Source of the DNA: JAZGAE01 sp036475545
GTDB lineage: Bacteria > Pseudomonadota > Alphaproteobacteria > DATDPM01
Assembly (NCBI GenBank): GCA_036475545.1
Contig: JAZGAE010000117.1
Span: 1-51,590 of the forward strand
Direction of reading: 5' to 3'
Length of the DNA stretch: 51,590 bases
Both the position numbers and the translations under genes were made by a program. Each line of letters begins with the position of its first letter. Positions within the stretch are counted from its first letter, which is position 1. A model generated the notes under the pieces. The model worked only from the letters and a program-made list of their open reading frames with translations, had not been told where the DNA came from and ran no database searches. Below, piece by piece: positions 17,656 to 25,304 of the stretch.

Positions 17656-17728
17656 GCGTCCATATCAGCCGCCCGCGTTGCGCGCTGTCAATCGCGGTGG
17701 AGTTTCTCGACCCTCAGGCGACCGGCCC

Positions 17729-17755
17729 AGTACCCTCTCATAATAGGAGGGTACT
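17729..17755. repeat. Inverted repeat upstream of comF
   Basis: A 9-bp perfect inverted repeat, AGTACCCTC (17729-17737) and GAGGGTACT (17747-17755), with a 9-base AT-rich loop. It lies at the edge of the accessory segment 17656-19190. It could be an operator, a terminator for flp (no T-run) or a remnant of an inserted element. Confidence 0.6.
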
Positions 17756-17862
17756 AGTGGGCGGAGGCGTGAGCGCCGCATCCTCGCCGTGCTGTCTTAA
17801 GAGCAGGTGGGCGGCGTGTCTGCTCTCGAGATCGGAGGTGACCAGGCCCGGGGGGGCCACGC

Positions 17863-18039
17863 TCAGGGGGTGAACCAGGATGCCAGATTAGCCAAGAAGT
17901 CGTTGATAGCCGTACCCAAGATCACCGCCCCGGCCACGATGAGCAGCGAAACGGCGCCGATGATCAAGCCGTACTCCACAGACGACACGCCGCTCTCGTC
18001 CGCCATCAAGGCGGCCATCAGGTGCCTGACCCTTGTCAT
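17863..18039 (-). CDS. Flp family type IVb pilin
   Basis: A 58-residue prepilin. The start MTRVRHLMAALMADESG is a short leader ending in Gly17; then VSSVEYGLIIG has Glu at +5 and Tyr at +6 after the predicted prepilin peptidase site, followed by one hydrophobic helix (AVSLLIVAGAVILGTAIN) and a short tail ending LASWFTP. Flp pilins are assembled by the Tad secretion system, but no tad/cpa gene is in this window, so this is an orphan copy. GGGGGAG precedes the ATG. The frame is open upstream but is not conserved-looking. Confidence 0.9.
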   Translation of the reverse strand: MTRVRHLMAALMADESGVSSVEYGLIIGAVSLLIVAGAVILGTAINDFLANLASWFTP

Positions 18040-18183
18040 CGCTCCCCCCATTACGTTTCGCACGTTTCCCAAGTCGACCCGTCGATTCATCGAAGTATAG
18101 CACCAAACGGCGCCCGGGTCTCTGGGTGACGGCCGTTGCGAGCCCTTGCCCGGCTTAGTACCCGAGCCGCCGCCCACTCCCCT

Positions 18184-18420
18184 CTACGGACGGCACCCGC
18201 GAGGTGCGCGCTCGCCCTGCCGCCTCGCCTCCTGCACCGGAGGGCACGGAACCGTCCCGTAGGAACAGAACACGCAGCAGTCCCCGGCCTTGGGCTTCAG
18301 CAGGGTTTCGCAAGCGTCACACTCGTAGAAAAAGATGCACGCGTCCTTCGGCATCCGCTCCTGCTTCTCGTGCCCGCACACGGGGCAGGTGAGCAAGGAC
18401 GTTTCCCGGACTGCGGCCAC
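18184..18420 (-). CDS. GDCCVxC domain small cysteine-rich protein
   Basis: A 78-residue protein with CPVCGHEKQERMP, then DACIFFYECDACETLL, then the signature GDCCVFCSYGTVPCPPVQ. This family, described in databases as GDCCVxC (seleno)proteins, accompanies mercury and other soft-metal genes. Every signature position is a TGC/TGT cysteine here, so no selenocysteine is involved. The nine cysteines before the tail suggest soft-metal binding. The start is placed at GTG 18420, seven bases after the MerF-like stop; the upstream extension is Arg-rich and unconvincing. The last 20 residues, basic and Arg-rich, are atypical. Confidence 0.8.
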   Translation of the reverse strand: MAAVRETSLLTCPVCGHEKQERMPKDACIFFYECDACETLLKPKAGDCCVFCSYGTVPCPPVQEARRQGERAPRGCRP

Positions 18421-18427
18421 GGCGCGG

Positions 18428-18676
18428 TCAGTCCGGTGGCGACGCCGTCCGCTCGCTCGAGCGGGCTTGCCGCGTCCACCGCACGAACGCAAAGACCGCG
18501 ACGCTCGCGAAGAGGAGGAGGGCCGGCAACAGGACGTAGTCCGCCCATCCCAGCCACGCGGACAGGCCCACCACCCCCAGCAGGATCACGAGCGCGGGCG
18601 TGAAGCACATCACGGCGGCTATCAGCGCGCCCGCCAGGCCCAGGCCGAGAAGCCTTCTGTTCTTGTCGGCGGCCAT
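18428..18676 (-). CDS. MerF-like membrane protein
   Basis: An 82-residue protein with two hydrophobic helices that aligns closely with the mercury importer MerF: CFTPALVILLGVVGLSA, then GWADYVLLPALLLFASVAVFAF. MerF moves Hg(II) across the inner membrane using two vicinal cysteine pairs. Here the first pair is Met23-Cys24 and the C-terminal pair is absent (tail RQARSSERTASPPD), so one of four is left. The start ATG 18676 lies one base after the stop of the thioredoxin-like gene. Homology is clear; mercury transport is doubtful without the cysteines, and no merA is present. Confidence 0.85.
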   Translation of the reverse strand: MAADKNRRLLGLGLAGALIAAVMCFTPALVILLGVVGLSAWLGWADYVLLPALLLFASVAVFAFVRWTRQARSSERTASPPD

Positions 18677-18677
18677 G

Positions 18678-18947
18678 TCAGGAGATCGGCTGGCCCAAGC
18701 CGGCCACCCGCAGCGCCGTCTCGTCGGGTCCGCGCCCCGCGCAGCACTCGGCCAGCTTGCCGTCGATCGCAACCGCCGGCACGGAGCGGACGCCCAGGCT
18801 CTTGGCCCGCGCGGCGACCTCCGGGTCGTTGAGGTCGAGTACGGTGACGTTGCAGGACGGGCAGGCGATTTCATTGACCAGCGCAATGGTCTCCTCGCAT
18901 ACGGGACACCCGGCGCTGAAGATCTCTATTTGGCGTTGGGCCGTCAT
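18678..18947 (-). CDS. Thioredoxin/glutaredoxin-fold protein with extra cysteines
   Basis: An 89-residue thioredoxin-fold protein. The redox motif CPVC (14-17) follows the first strand (IEIFSAG), the cis-proline is in RSVPAVAIDG (Pro57), and extra cysteines occur at CPSC (29-32) and as a vicinal pair, Cys68-Cys69, which would suit soft-metal binding. Homologues often sit beside merT/merF or arsenic genes. It is first in a tight three-gene run with the MerF-like and GDCCVxC genes. GAGG lies seven bases before the ATG. No MerR or ArsR dyad was recognised upstream. Confidence 0.88.
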   Translation of the reverse strand: MTAQRQIEIFSAGCPVCEETIALVNEIACPSCNVTVLDLNDPEVAARAKSLGVRSVPAVAIDGKLAECCAGRGPDETALRVAGLGQPIS

Positions 18948-19191
18948 GGTCGCACCTCGTTCGTATTCATCTCCGTTTCCATCGGACGCGATGTGATCTC
19001 GCGACTCGCGCGGATCGTGGGGCCTCTAGCCGCTCCAATGTCAAGGGCCATTTCGAAGATCGATCGAACGGATGGGGGCCCGCGCCGGCCAGCCTTTGTT
19101 CCGCGCCCCCAGAAAACGCGCCGGATGGGGCACGGCGCCCGGCCCGAGCGGCGCGCTTTGTGCTGGCGCGCGGAGGTGCCATATATCCGGC

Positions 19192-20145
19192 ATGATATCC
19201 GGCATGTCGAACGACTCCATGCGCGTGTTCGACCGGCGGCTGGTTAGGGTCCACCGGGACCGCGCGGCGACCAACCTGGCCGACCACGACTTCCTGTTCC
19301 GCGAAGCGGCGGAGCGCCTCACCGAGCGGCTCGAGGACGTCAATCGCCGGTTCGAGGTGGCGCTCGATTTGGGGTGCCACCGCGGCGAGGTCGCGGCCGC
19401 GATCAAGGACAGGGGCGGCATCGAGACCCTGGTGCAGTGCGACCTCTCGGCCGCCATGGCGGAGGAGGCCAGGAAGCGGACCGGCGGCGGCGCGCCGACC
19501 TCCGCGCCCGTGCTGGTAGCGGACGAGGAGGCGCTGCCCTTCGGGACGCACGCCTTCGACCTGGTCCTGAGCTCGCTTTCCCTCCACTGGGTCAACGACC
19601 TGCCCGGGACGCTCGCCCAGATCCGCAGCTGCCTCAAGCCCGACGGCCTGTTCATGGCCACCCTGCTCGGCGGCCAGACGCTCAAGGAGCTGCGGGCGGC
19701 GTGGACGGAGGCCGAGCTCGCGGAGGAAAGCGGCGCCGGCCTCCACGTCTCGCCGGTGGCCGAGGTCCGCGATGCAGGCGCGCTCTTGCAGCGGGCAGGC
19801 TTCGCGCTCCCGGTGGTGGACGCCGACACCCTCACGGTCACCTACCCCGACGCCTTGGCGCTGATGCGCGATCTCAAGGGCATGGGGGAGACGAACGCGG
19901 CCCTGGAGCGGCGAAAGGCGCCCACCCGCCGCGCCACCATGGCCCGCGTCGCGGCCGAATACGAAAGGATATTTGGGGACGGCGAGGGGCGAATCCCCGC
20001 CACCTTCCAGATCATTTACCTCACCGCCTGGGCGCCGCACGAATCGCAGCCGAAGCCACTTCGGCCCGGCAGCGCCAAGGCCCGCCTCGCGGACGCGCTG
20101 GGGGGCCAGGAACGCTCCGCCGGCGAAAAGGCCCGGCCCCGGTGA
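19192..20145 (+). CDS. NDUFAF5/BioC-like class I SAM-dependent methyltransferase
   Basis: A 317-residue protein starting MISGMSNDSMRVFDRRLVRVHRDR, shown here by its parts MRVFDRRL and VRVHRDRAA, which is the typical start of alphaproteobacterial homologues of mitochondrial NDUFAF5 (complex I assembly factor). The SAM motif is VALDLGCHRGEVAAAI, followed by LVQCDLSAAM and LSSLSLHWVNDLPGTLAQI, which resembles BioC. The C-terminus, IPATFQIIYLTAWAPHESQPKPL, is family-typical. A 12-base tandem duplication (ATATCCGGCATG, 19183-19206) creates two candidate start codons, 19192 and 19204. GGAGG at 19172-19176 is rather far from both. Confidence 0.87.
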   Translation: MISGMSNDSMRVFDRRLVRVHRDRAATNLADHDFLFREAAERLTERLEDVNRRFEVALDLGCHRGEVAAAIKDRGGIETLVQCDLSAAMAEEARKRTGGGAPTSAPVLVADEEALPFGTHAFDLVLSSLSLHWVNDLPGTLAQIRSCLKPDGLFMATLLGGQTLKELRAAWTEAELAEESGAGLHVSPVAEVRDAGALLQRAGFALPVVDADTLTVTYPDALALMRDLKGMGETNAALERRKAPTRRATMARVAAEYERIFGDGEGRIPATFQIIYLTAWAPHESQPKPLRPGSAKARLADALGGQERSAGEKARPR

Positions 20146-20185
20146 GGACGGCCGGGCAGGCCCCCTGCCCGAGCGCACCACCTTC

Positions 20186-20620
20186 TCAGAGATAATCCCG
20201 GAGCATGGCGACGAGCGGCGCGTCGGCGGGCGGCATGGCGTAGCCGTCCATGGCGCTCGGCCTGACCCACACCAGCTCCTGGCCCTCCCGGGGCGTGACC
20301 GTTCCCTCCCAAATGCGGCAGACGTAGAGCGGCATGACAAGGTGGAACGTGTCATAGGCGTGGGAGGCGAAGGTGAAGGGCGCGAGGCAGCTCGCGCTCA
20401 CGTCCACGTCCAGCTCTTCCTTGAGCTCGCGCACGAGCGCCGCCTCCGGCGTCTCGCCGTCATGGATCTTTCCGCCCGGGAATTCCCACAGGCCCGCCAT
20501 CTCCTTGCCCTGGGGGCGCCGGGCCAGCAGCACCCGGCCGTCGGCATCGATGAGCGCGACGGCGGCGACGAAGACCAGCGGTTTTGCGTGCGCGGGCCCC
20601 TCAGCTTCGGTAGTCGGCAT
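20186..20620 (-). CDS. mutT: (Deoxy)nucleoside triphosphate pyrophosphohydrolase, MutT family
   Basis: A 144-residue Nudix hydrolase expected to remove 8-oxo-dGTP from the nucleotide pool. The Nudix box is complete: GGKIHDGETPEAALVREL followed by KEELDV (residues about 40-62). Family features are LLARRPQGKEMAGLWEFPGG and a C-terminal PADAPLVAMLRDYL. I place the start at ATG 20620 (MPTTEAEGPAHAKP), which overlaps the argJ end by 20 bases, so the two genes are probably coupled. The argJ-mutT pair is common in alphaproteobacteria. Confidence 0.95.
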   Translation of the reverse strand: MPTTEAEGPAHAKPLVFVAAVALIDADGRVLLARRPQGKEMAGLWEFPGGKIHDGETPEAALVRELKEELDVDVSASCLAPFTFASHAYDTFHLVMPLYVCRIWEGTVTPREGQELVWVRPSAMDGYAMPPADAPLVAMLRDYL

Positions 20621-21833
20621 TGATCGATATGTAGCCGTGGGTGAGATCGCAGGTCCACACTTCGGCCCGACCGGTCCCGACGCCGACATCGACCTCGATC
20701 AAGACCTCGCGGCCCTTCATGTGCGCCACCACCGGCGCCTCGTCATAGCCCGGGGCCACTCCGCCGTTGGCCGCCACCGTGACGCCGCCGATCCTGATTC
20801 CGAGCTGGTCCCTTTCCGCCTTCTCGCCCGACTTGCCCACGGCCATGACGATCCGGCCCCAGTTGGCGTCCTCGCCCGCGATCGCGGTCTTGACCAGCGG
20901 CGAGTTGCCGATGGAAAGCCCGATGCGCCGGGCGGCGGAGTCCGACTCCGCACCCGTCACCGCGATGGTGACGAACTTGCTTGCCCCTTCGCCGTCGCGG
21001 ACGATCTGCTGGGCCAAGTCCCGCATCAGGTCCTCGAGCGCCGTCCGAAAGTCGGCGAGCTGCTCGTCCTCGGCGGACGTCACGGCGGCATGCTTCGCGC
21101 CCTTGCCGGTGGCACAGATCAGCACCGTGTCGCTGGTCGAGGTGTCGCCGTCCACGGTGATGGCGTTGAAGGTCCGGACCGTCATGTCGCCGAGAAGGGA
21201 CTGGAGGAGGGGCGCCGGCACGGCGGCGTCGGTGAAGATGAAGGCAAGCATGGTGGCCATGTCCGGCGCGATCATGCCGGCGCCCTTGGCGATGCCGTTG
21301 ATGACCACGTTGGCATCGCCGATCCGGGCGGTGCGGGTCGCGCCCTTGGGATAAGTGTCGGTCGTCATCATGGCCGCAGCACACGCCTCCCACGCCTGCC
21401 CCGACAGGCTCCCGGCGAGGGCCGGAAGCGCCCCGGTGAGCCGGTCCACCGGCAGTGGCTCGCCGATGACGCCGGTGGACGCCACGAACACCTGTTCGGT
21501 CTCGCACCCCACGAGCTCCGCCACCGTGCCGGCCGTCTCGGCCACCGCATTTCTTCCCGCCCGGCCCGTGAACGCGTTCGCGTTGCCGGCGTTAACCACG
21601 ATGGCCCGCGCGAGCCCACCGGCAAGGCACCGCCGGCACCAGTCCACCGGCGCCGACGCCGTCTTGGATCGCGTGCATACCCCCGCCACCGCCGTCCCCT
21701 CATCGAGCACGACCAGAAACACGTCCGGCCGGTCCCCCCGGCGGATTCCGGCGGCCACAGCCCCCAGGCGCACCCCGGCGACGCCGGGCATGTCGGGGAA
21801 CCGGTCGGGGGCGAGGGGCGAACGTTGAGCCAT
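20601..21833 (-). CDS. argJ: Bifunctional glutamate N-acetyltransferase / N-acetylglutamate synthase
   Basis: ArgJ recycles the acetyl group from N-acetylornithine to glutamate in arginine synthesis. The 410-residue precursor cleaves itself before the nucleophilic Thr in MIAPDMATMLAFIFTDA (near residue 180-190), yielding alpha and beta chains. Other motifs are VVNAGNANAFTG, STGVIGEPLPV and TVDGDTSTSDT. The end is THGYISINADYRS. The start at ATG 21833 (MAQRSPLAPDRFPDMP) fits family starts; the frame is open upstream. It is divergent from secA. Confidence 0.96.
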   Translation of the reverse strand: MAQRSPLAPDRFPDMPGVAGVRLGAVAAGIRRGDRPDVFLVVLDEGTAVAGVCTRSKTASAPVDWCRRCLAGGLARAIVVNAGNANAFTGRAGRNAVAETAGTVAELVGCETEQVFVASTGVIGEPLPVDRLTGALPALAGSLSGQAWEACAAAMMTTDTYPKGATRTARIGDANVVINGIAKGAGMIAPDMATMLAFIFTDAAVPAPLLQSLLGDMTVRTFNAITVDGDTSTSDTVLICATGKGAKHAAVTSAEDEQLADFRTALEDLMRDLAQQIVRDGEGASKFVTIAVTGAESDSAARRIGLSIGNSPLVKTAIAGEDANWGRIVMAVGKSGEKAERDQLGIRIGGVTVAANGGVAPGYDEAPVVAHMKGREVLIEVDVGVGTGRAEVWTCDLTHGYISINADYRS

Positions 21834-22294
21834 GGGGCGATCGGCGAATGTCGTAGAAAGTGCTAGGCGGCCCAGGCCGGACCTGTCCCGAGGCGGGCCC
21901 CAGGTTCTGGGACGCATCTTGCATATCGCGGCCCGTGGCACAAGAGAGGGATGGCAAGGCCTGCGCGCCGTGGACCCTATTTCCCTTTTAGGGAACCAGC
22001 CCTATATGAGCACCGACCGGCATCGAACCCCTCATGCCGCCGCCCAGCGGCATCCGTGGCCGCGGGGAGCCAAAGCCGGCCGGGAGCGATCCTCCCGGCG
22101 CGGCCGCAGCCCGGGGGCCCCGTCCCAGTCGCCTGGAAGGGGCACGAATCGGGGCGGGAAGCCCTTCCTCAGCGTGGGGTCGAGGCCACCCCGGCAGGGC
22201 CCTGGGGTCGTTGACAGGCCCAGGCAGTACTCCTATCTCTCAAGGGGTCATTTGCGCCCATCCTGGGCTTTCCATGACTTTCGTGGGGGTATGA
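21834..22294. other. Intergenic region between argJ and secA
   Basis: A 461-base divergent gap with no convincing gene. It holds the predicted secA promoter at 22211-22239 and a short dyad, TTCCC-N5-GGGAA, at about 21982-21996, which could belong to argJ control. Nothing else recognisable was seen. Confidence 0.5.
22211..22239 (+). promoter_or_regulatory. Predicted sigma70-type promoter of secA
   Basis: A perfect TTGACA (22211-22216) and TATCTC (22234-22239) are separated by 17 bases, 55 bases upstream of the secA ATG. Confidence 0.5.
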
Positions 22295-24847
22295 ATGTTC
22301 GGGGCCATCGCCCGGCGGATTTTTGGCACAGCCAACGAACGATACCTGAGACGGCTCCACCCACAGGTGGAGGCGATCAACGCACTTGAGCCGGAGCTCG
22401 AGGAGCTCTCGGACGAAGCGTTGCGCGCGCGCACGGAGGAATTCCACATTCGGGTCAGGGAAGGCGAGTCGCTCGACGATCTGCTCGTCGAGGCCTTCGC
22501 CACGGTGCGCGAGGCGGCCAAGCGCACGTTGGGACAACGGCACTTCGACGTGCAGCTCCTCGGCGGCATCGTGCTGCACCGGGGCCAGATCGCGGAGATG
22601 AAGACCGGCGAGGGCAAGACCCTGGTGGCGACCCTGCCCATCTACCTGAACGCGCTGACGGGGGGTGGCGCCCACGTCGTCACGGTAAATGATTACCTGG
22701 CGCGGCGCGACGCCGAGTGGATGGGGCAGATCTATCGTTTTCTGGGGCTCTCCGTGGGGTGCATCGTCCACGGGCTCAGCGACGAAGAGCGCCGCGCCGC
22801 CTACGCCGCCGACGTCACCTACGGAACCAACAACGAGTTCGGCTTCGATTACCTGCGCGACAACATGAAGTTCCGGCTCGAGGACATGGCCCAGCGGCCC
22901 TTCCTGTACGCCATCGTCGACGAGGTGGACTCGATCCTGGTCGACGAGGCGCGCACGCCGCTCATCATCTCGGGCCCGAGCGAGGATTCCTCGGACCTCT
23001 ACCTCCGGGTCGACCGCCTGATCCCGAGGCTCGGGGAAGAGGATTTCGAGAAGGACGAGAAGGTCCGCGCCGTGACACTCACCGACGCCGGCGCGGAGAA
23101 GATGGAGGCGATTCTGCAGGAGGCGGGGCTACTGACGGCAGGCTCGCTGTACGACATGGAGAACGTGGCGCTCGTCCACCATGCCAACCAGGCGCTCCGG
23201 GCGCATAAGCTGTTCGAGCGCGACGTCGATTACATCGTCAAGGACGGCAAGGTCGTCATCATCGACGAGTTCACCGGCCGCATGATGGAAGGCCGGCGCT
23301 ACTCCGAAGGCCAGCACCAGGCGCTGGAGGCCAAGGAAGGCGTGGAGGTCCAGGTCGAGAACCAGACGCTCGCGTCCATCACGTTCCAGAACTATTTCCG
23401 GCTTTATCCGAAGCTCGCCGGCATGACCGGAACGGCCATGACCGAGGCCGCCGAGTTCGCCGACATCTACAAGCTGGAGGTAGTGGATATCCCGACCAAT
23501 CTGCCTTGCATCCGGGCCGACTACGACGACGAGGTATACCGCACGGCCAAGGAGAAGGACGAGGCCATCCTCGACCAGACCAAGGACTGCCACAAGCGCA
23601 AGCAGCCGGTGCTGGTGGGAACCGTCAGCATCGAGAAATCCGAGCACCTCTCGCGGCTCTTGAAGAAGGACAAGATCCCCCACAACGTCCTCAACGCCCG
23701 CTATCACGAGCAGGAGGCTCAAATCATCGCCCAGGCCGGCACCCCCGGAGCGGTGACCATCGCCACCAACATGGCGGGCCGCGGCACCGACATCCAGCTC
23801 GGCGGCAACCTCGACATGCGGGTGAAGCAAGAGGTCTCGGAGGAAGACGACGAGGCCACCCGCAAGACGAAGATCGAGGCCATCAAGGCCGAGATCGAGG
23901 CCGCCAAGAAAGTGGTCATCGACGCCGGCGGGGTGTTCATTCTCGGCACGGAGCGTCACGAGAGCCGGCGCATCGACAACCAGCTGCGCGGGCGCTCGGG
24001 CCGTCAGGGCGATCCAGGGGCGTCCAAGTTCTACCTTTCGCTCGAGGACGACCTGATGCGCATCTTCGGGTCCGAGCGGATGGACGGCATGCTCCAGAAG
24101 CTCGGCATCCAGGAGGGCGAGGCCATCGTGCATCCTTGGATCAACAAGGCGCTGGAGAAGGCCCAGGGCAAGGTGGAGGCGCGGAACTTCGAGATCCGCA
24201 AGACGCTTTTGAAGTTCGACGACGTCATGAACGCCCAGCGCAAGGTCATCTACGAGCAGCGCAAGGAGATCATGGACGCCGCCGATGTCGCGGAGACCGT
24301 CGCCGACATGCGCCACCGGATCATCGTCGATATGGTCTCCCGCTGCATCCCCGAGAAGGCGTATCCCGAGCAGTGGGACACCCACGCCCTCCACGAGGAG
24401 GCCTTGAGGGTGCTGGGCCTCGACCTTCCGATCGCCGACTGGGCCGCCGAGGAAGGCATCGCCAACGAGGAAATCGAGGCCCGCGTCCTCGCCGCCGCCG
24501 ACCGCAAGATGGCGGAGAAGGCCGCCAATTTCGGCCCCGAGCTCATGCGCGTGGCCGAAAAGAGCCTGCTTCTGCAGCTCCTCGACCAGATCTGGAAGGA
24601 CCACCTGCTCTCGCTCGATCATTTGCGCCAAGGCATCAACCTGCGCGCTTACGCCCAGCGCGACCCCTTGAACGAGTACAAGCGCGAGGCCTTCCAGGTG
24701 TTCCAGAGCATGCTGCAGCGCCTGGACGAGAACGTGACCGGGGTTCTATTCCACGTCGAGATCCAGATGGGCCGGCCGGAGGAAGCGATCCCCGAGCGCA
24801 GGCCCCAGGAGATGCGCGAGGTTCGCGGGGAGCCGGCCCTCCAGTAG
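22295..24847 (+). CDS. secA: Preprotein translocase ATPase SecA, ending at an in-frame TAG before its SEC-C tail
   Basis: SecA drives Sec-dependent protein export at the inner membrane. The 850 residues contain the Walker A site MKTGEGKT (102-109), the DEAD-like VDEVDSILVDEARTPLI, the preprotein cross-linking domain, NMAGRGTDIQLGG, RIDNQLRGRSGRQGDPG, and the helical wing/scaffold up to LLDQIWKDHLLSLDHLRQG and FHVEIQMG. Reading then stops at TAG (24845-24847). The same frame continues without another stop for 56 codons into a standard SEC-C motif. Most alphaproteobacterial SecAs are about 900 residues and include that tail, so this one is either truncated or read through. The ATG follows a GGGGG stretch; a second ATG four bases earlier is out of frame. 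Confidence 0.95.
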   Translation: MFGAIARRIFGTANERYLRRLHPQVEAINALEPELEELSDEALRARTEEFHIRVREGESLDDLLVEAFATVREAAKRTLGQRHFDVQLLGGIVLHRGQIAEMKTGEGKTLVATLPIYLNALTGGGAHVVTVNDYLARRDAEWMGQIYRFLGLSVGCIVHGLSDEERRAAYAADVTYGTNNEFGFDYLRDNMKFRLEDMAQRPFLYAIVDEVDSILVDEARTPLIISGPSEDSSDLYLRVDRLIPRLGEEDFEKDEKVRAVTLTDAGAEKMEAILQEAGLLTAGSLYDMENVALVHHANQALRAHKLFERDVDYIVKDGKVVIIDEFTGRMMEGRRYSEGQHQALEAKEGVEVQVENQTLASITFQNYFRLYPKLAGMTGTAMTEAAEFADIYKLEVVDIPTNLPCIRADYDDEVYRTAKEKDEAILDQTKDCHKRKQPVLVGTVSIEKSEHLSRLLKKDKIPHNVLNARYHEQEAQIIAQAGTPGAVTIATNMAGRGTDIQLGGNLDMRVKQEVSEEDDEATRKTKIEAIKAEIEAAKKVVIDAGGVFILGTERHESRRIDNQLRGRSGRQGDPGASKFYLSLEDDLMRIFGSERMDGMLQKLGIQEGEAIVHPWINKALEKAQGKVEARNFEIRKTLLKFDDVMNAQRKVIYEQRKEIMDAADVAETVADMRHRIIVDMVSRCIPEKAYPEQWDTHALHEEALRVLGLDLPIADWAAEEGIANEEIEARVLAAADRKMAEKAANFGPELMRVAEKSLLLQLLDQIWKDHLLSLDHLRQGINLRAYAQRDPLNEYKREAFQVFQSMLQRLDENVTGVLFHVEIQMGRPEEAIPERRPQEMREVRGEPALQ

Positions 24848-25018
24848 GCCGCGGGCGCGACCGGCGGGCCTGCCCGGGCCATGCCGGTGAGATCGGCGGC
24901 GCCCGCCGCCGTCCTCGACCCCAAGGACTCCTCGACCTGGGGCAAGGTGCCGCGCAACGCGCGGTGCCCCTGCGGGTCCGGCAAGAAATACAAGCACTGC
25001 CACGGCCGGGTGGTATAA
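24848..25018 (+). pseudogene. secA: SecA C-terminal tail (SEC-C zinc-binding motif) separated by the in-frame TAG
   Basis: In the same frame as secA and directly after its TAG, 56 codons read AAGATGGPARAMPVRS, then PAAVLDPKDSSTWGKVPRNA, then RCPCGSGKKYKHCHG and RVV, ending at TAA. This matches the normal SecA end, in which C-x-C-x8-C-H binds zinc and contacts SecB and ribosomes. No base needs adding or removing; a single T-to-C change (TAG to CAG) would give a 907-residue SecA. An internal ATG at 24881 could start a separate 45-residue peptide, but no ribosome binding site is seen. The intact motif argues against long decay. Confidence 0.85.
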
Positions 25019-25043
25019 GGCCCGGGTTCCGGGAGCCCGGGCC
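25019..25043 (+). terminator. GC hairpin after the SEC-C tail
   Basis: GGCCCGGG (25019-25026) pairs with CCCGGGCC (25036-25043) around a 9-base loop, starting directly after the TAA at 25018. No T-run follows on the plus strand, so it is a weak or Rho-assisted candidate. Its place after the TAA, not after the TAG, suggests that the transcription unit includes the tail. Confidence 0.4.
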
Positions 25044-25052
25044 GCGCGGGCG

Positions 25053-25304
25053 TCAGCGTTTTCGGCCAAAGAGCCGTTCGACCACTTCCTCCCGGCTCAT
25101 CTCGAAGTGACGCGCGACCTCCGCGACGATCGCGGCCAAGGTTCCTACGCGCAAGTCATCATGAGCGGGAATGGTAAGGTGATGCTCGCCATGCTCCGAC
25201 GTGGTCAGGCGGATGTGACCGCCAGTTTGGCGAGTGATCCGATAGCCGAGCGCTCCCAGGGCCCGTGCAAGATCGTGCCCCGCGATGTCGCGGGGCAGTC
25301 TCAT
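25053..25304 (-). CDS. hicA: HicA family mRNA interferase toxin
   Basis: An 83-residue HicA-like protein. HicA toxins have a dsRNA-binding fold with one catalytic His in a G-S/G-H motif; here it is TGGHIRLTT near residue 30, preceded by ARALGALGYRITRQ and followed by LTIPAHDDLRVGTLAAIV. The start is ATG 25304, overlapping the hicB stop as ATGA, so translation is coupled. Antitoxin-first order is one of the two usual arrangements. It converges on secA. Confidence 0.85.
   Translation of the reverse strand: MRLPRDIAGHDLARALGALGYRITRQTGGHIRLTTSEHGEHHLTIPAHDDLRVGTLAAIVAEVARHFEMSREEVVERLFGRKR

Noticed and set aside
18240..18310. Selenocysteine in the GDCCVxC protein
   Set aside because: All cysteine positions of the signature are TGC or TGT; there is no in-frame TGA.
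21832..22389. 185-codon plus-strand frame running into secA
   Set aside because: Composition is Pro/Arg/Gly-rich without conserved features, and it overlaps the true secA start in another frame.
24845..24847. Genome-wide reassignment of UAG as a sense codon to explain the secA stop
   Set aside because: RF1 is intact in the window and TAG ends higB, cobS, the CNNM-type gene, the AbrB-like gene and the S24 gene at the expected protein ends.
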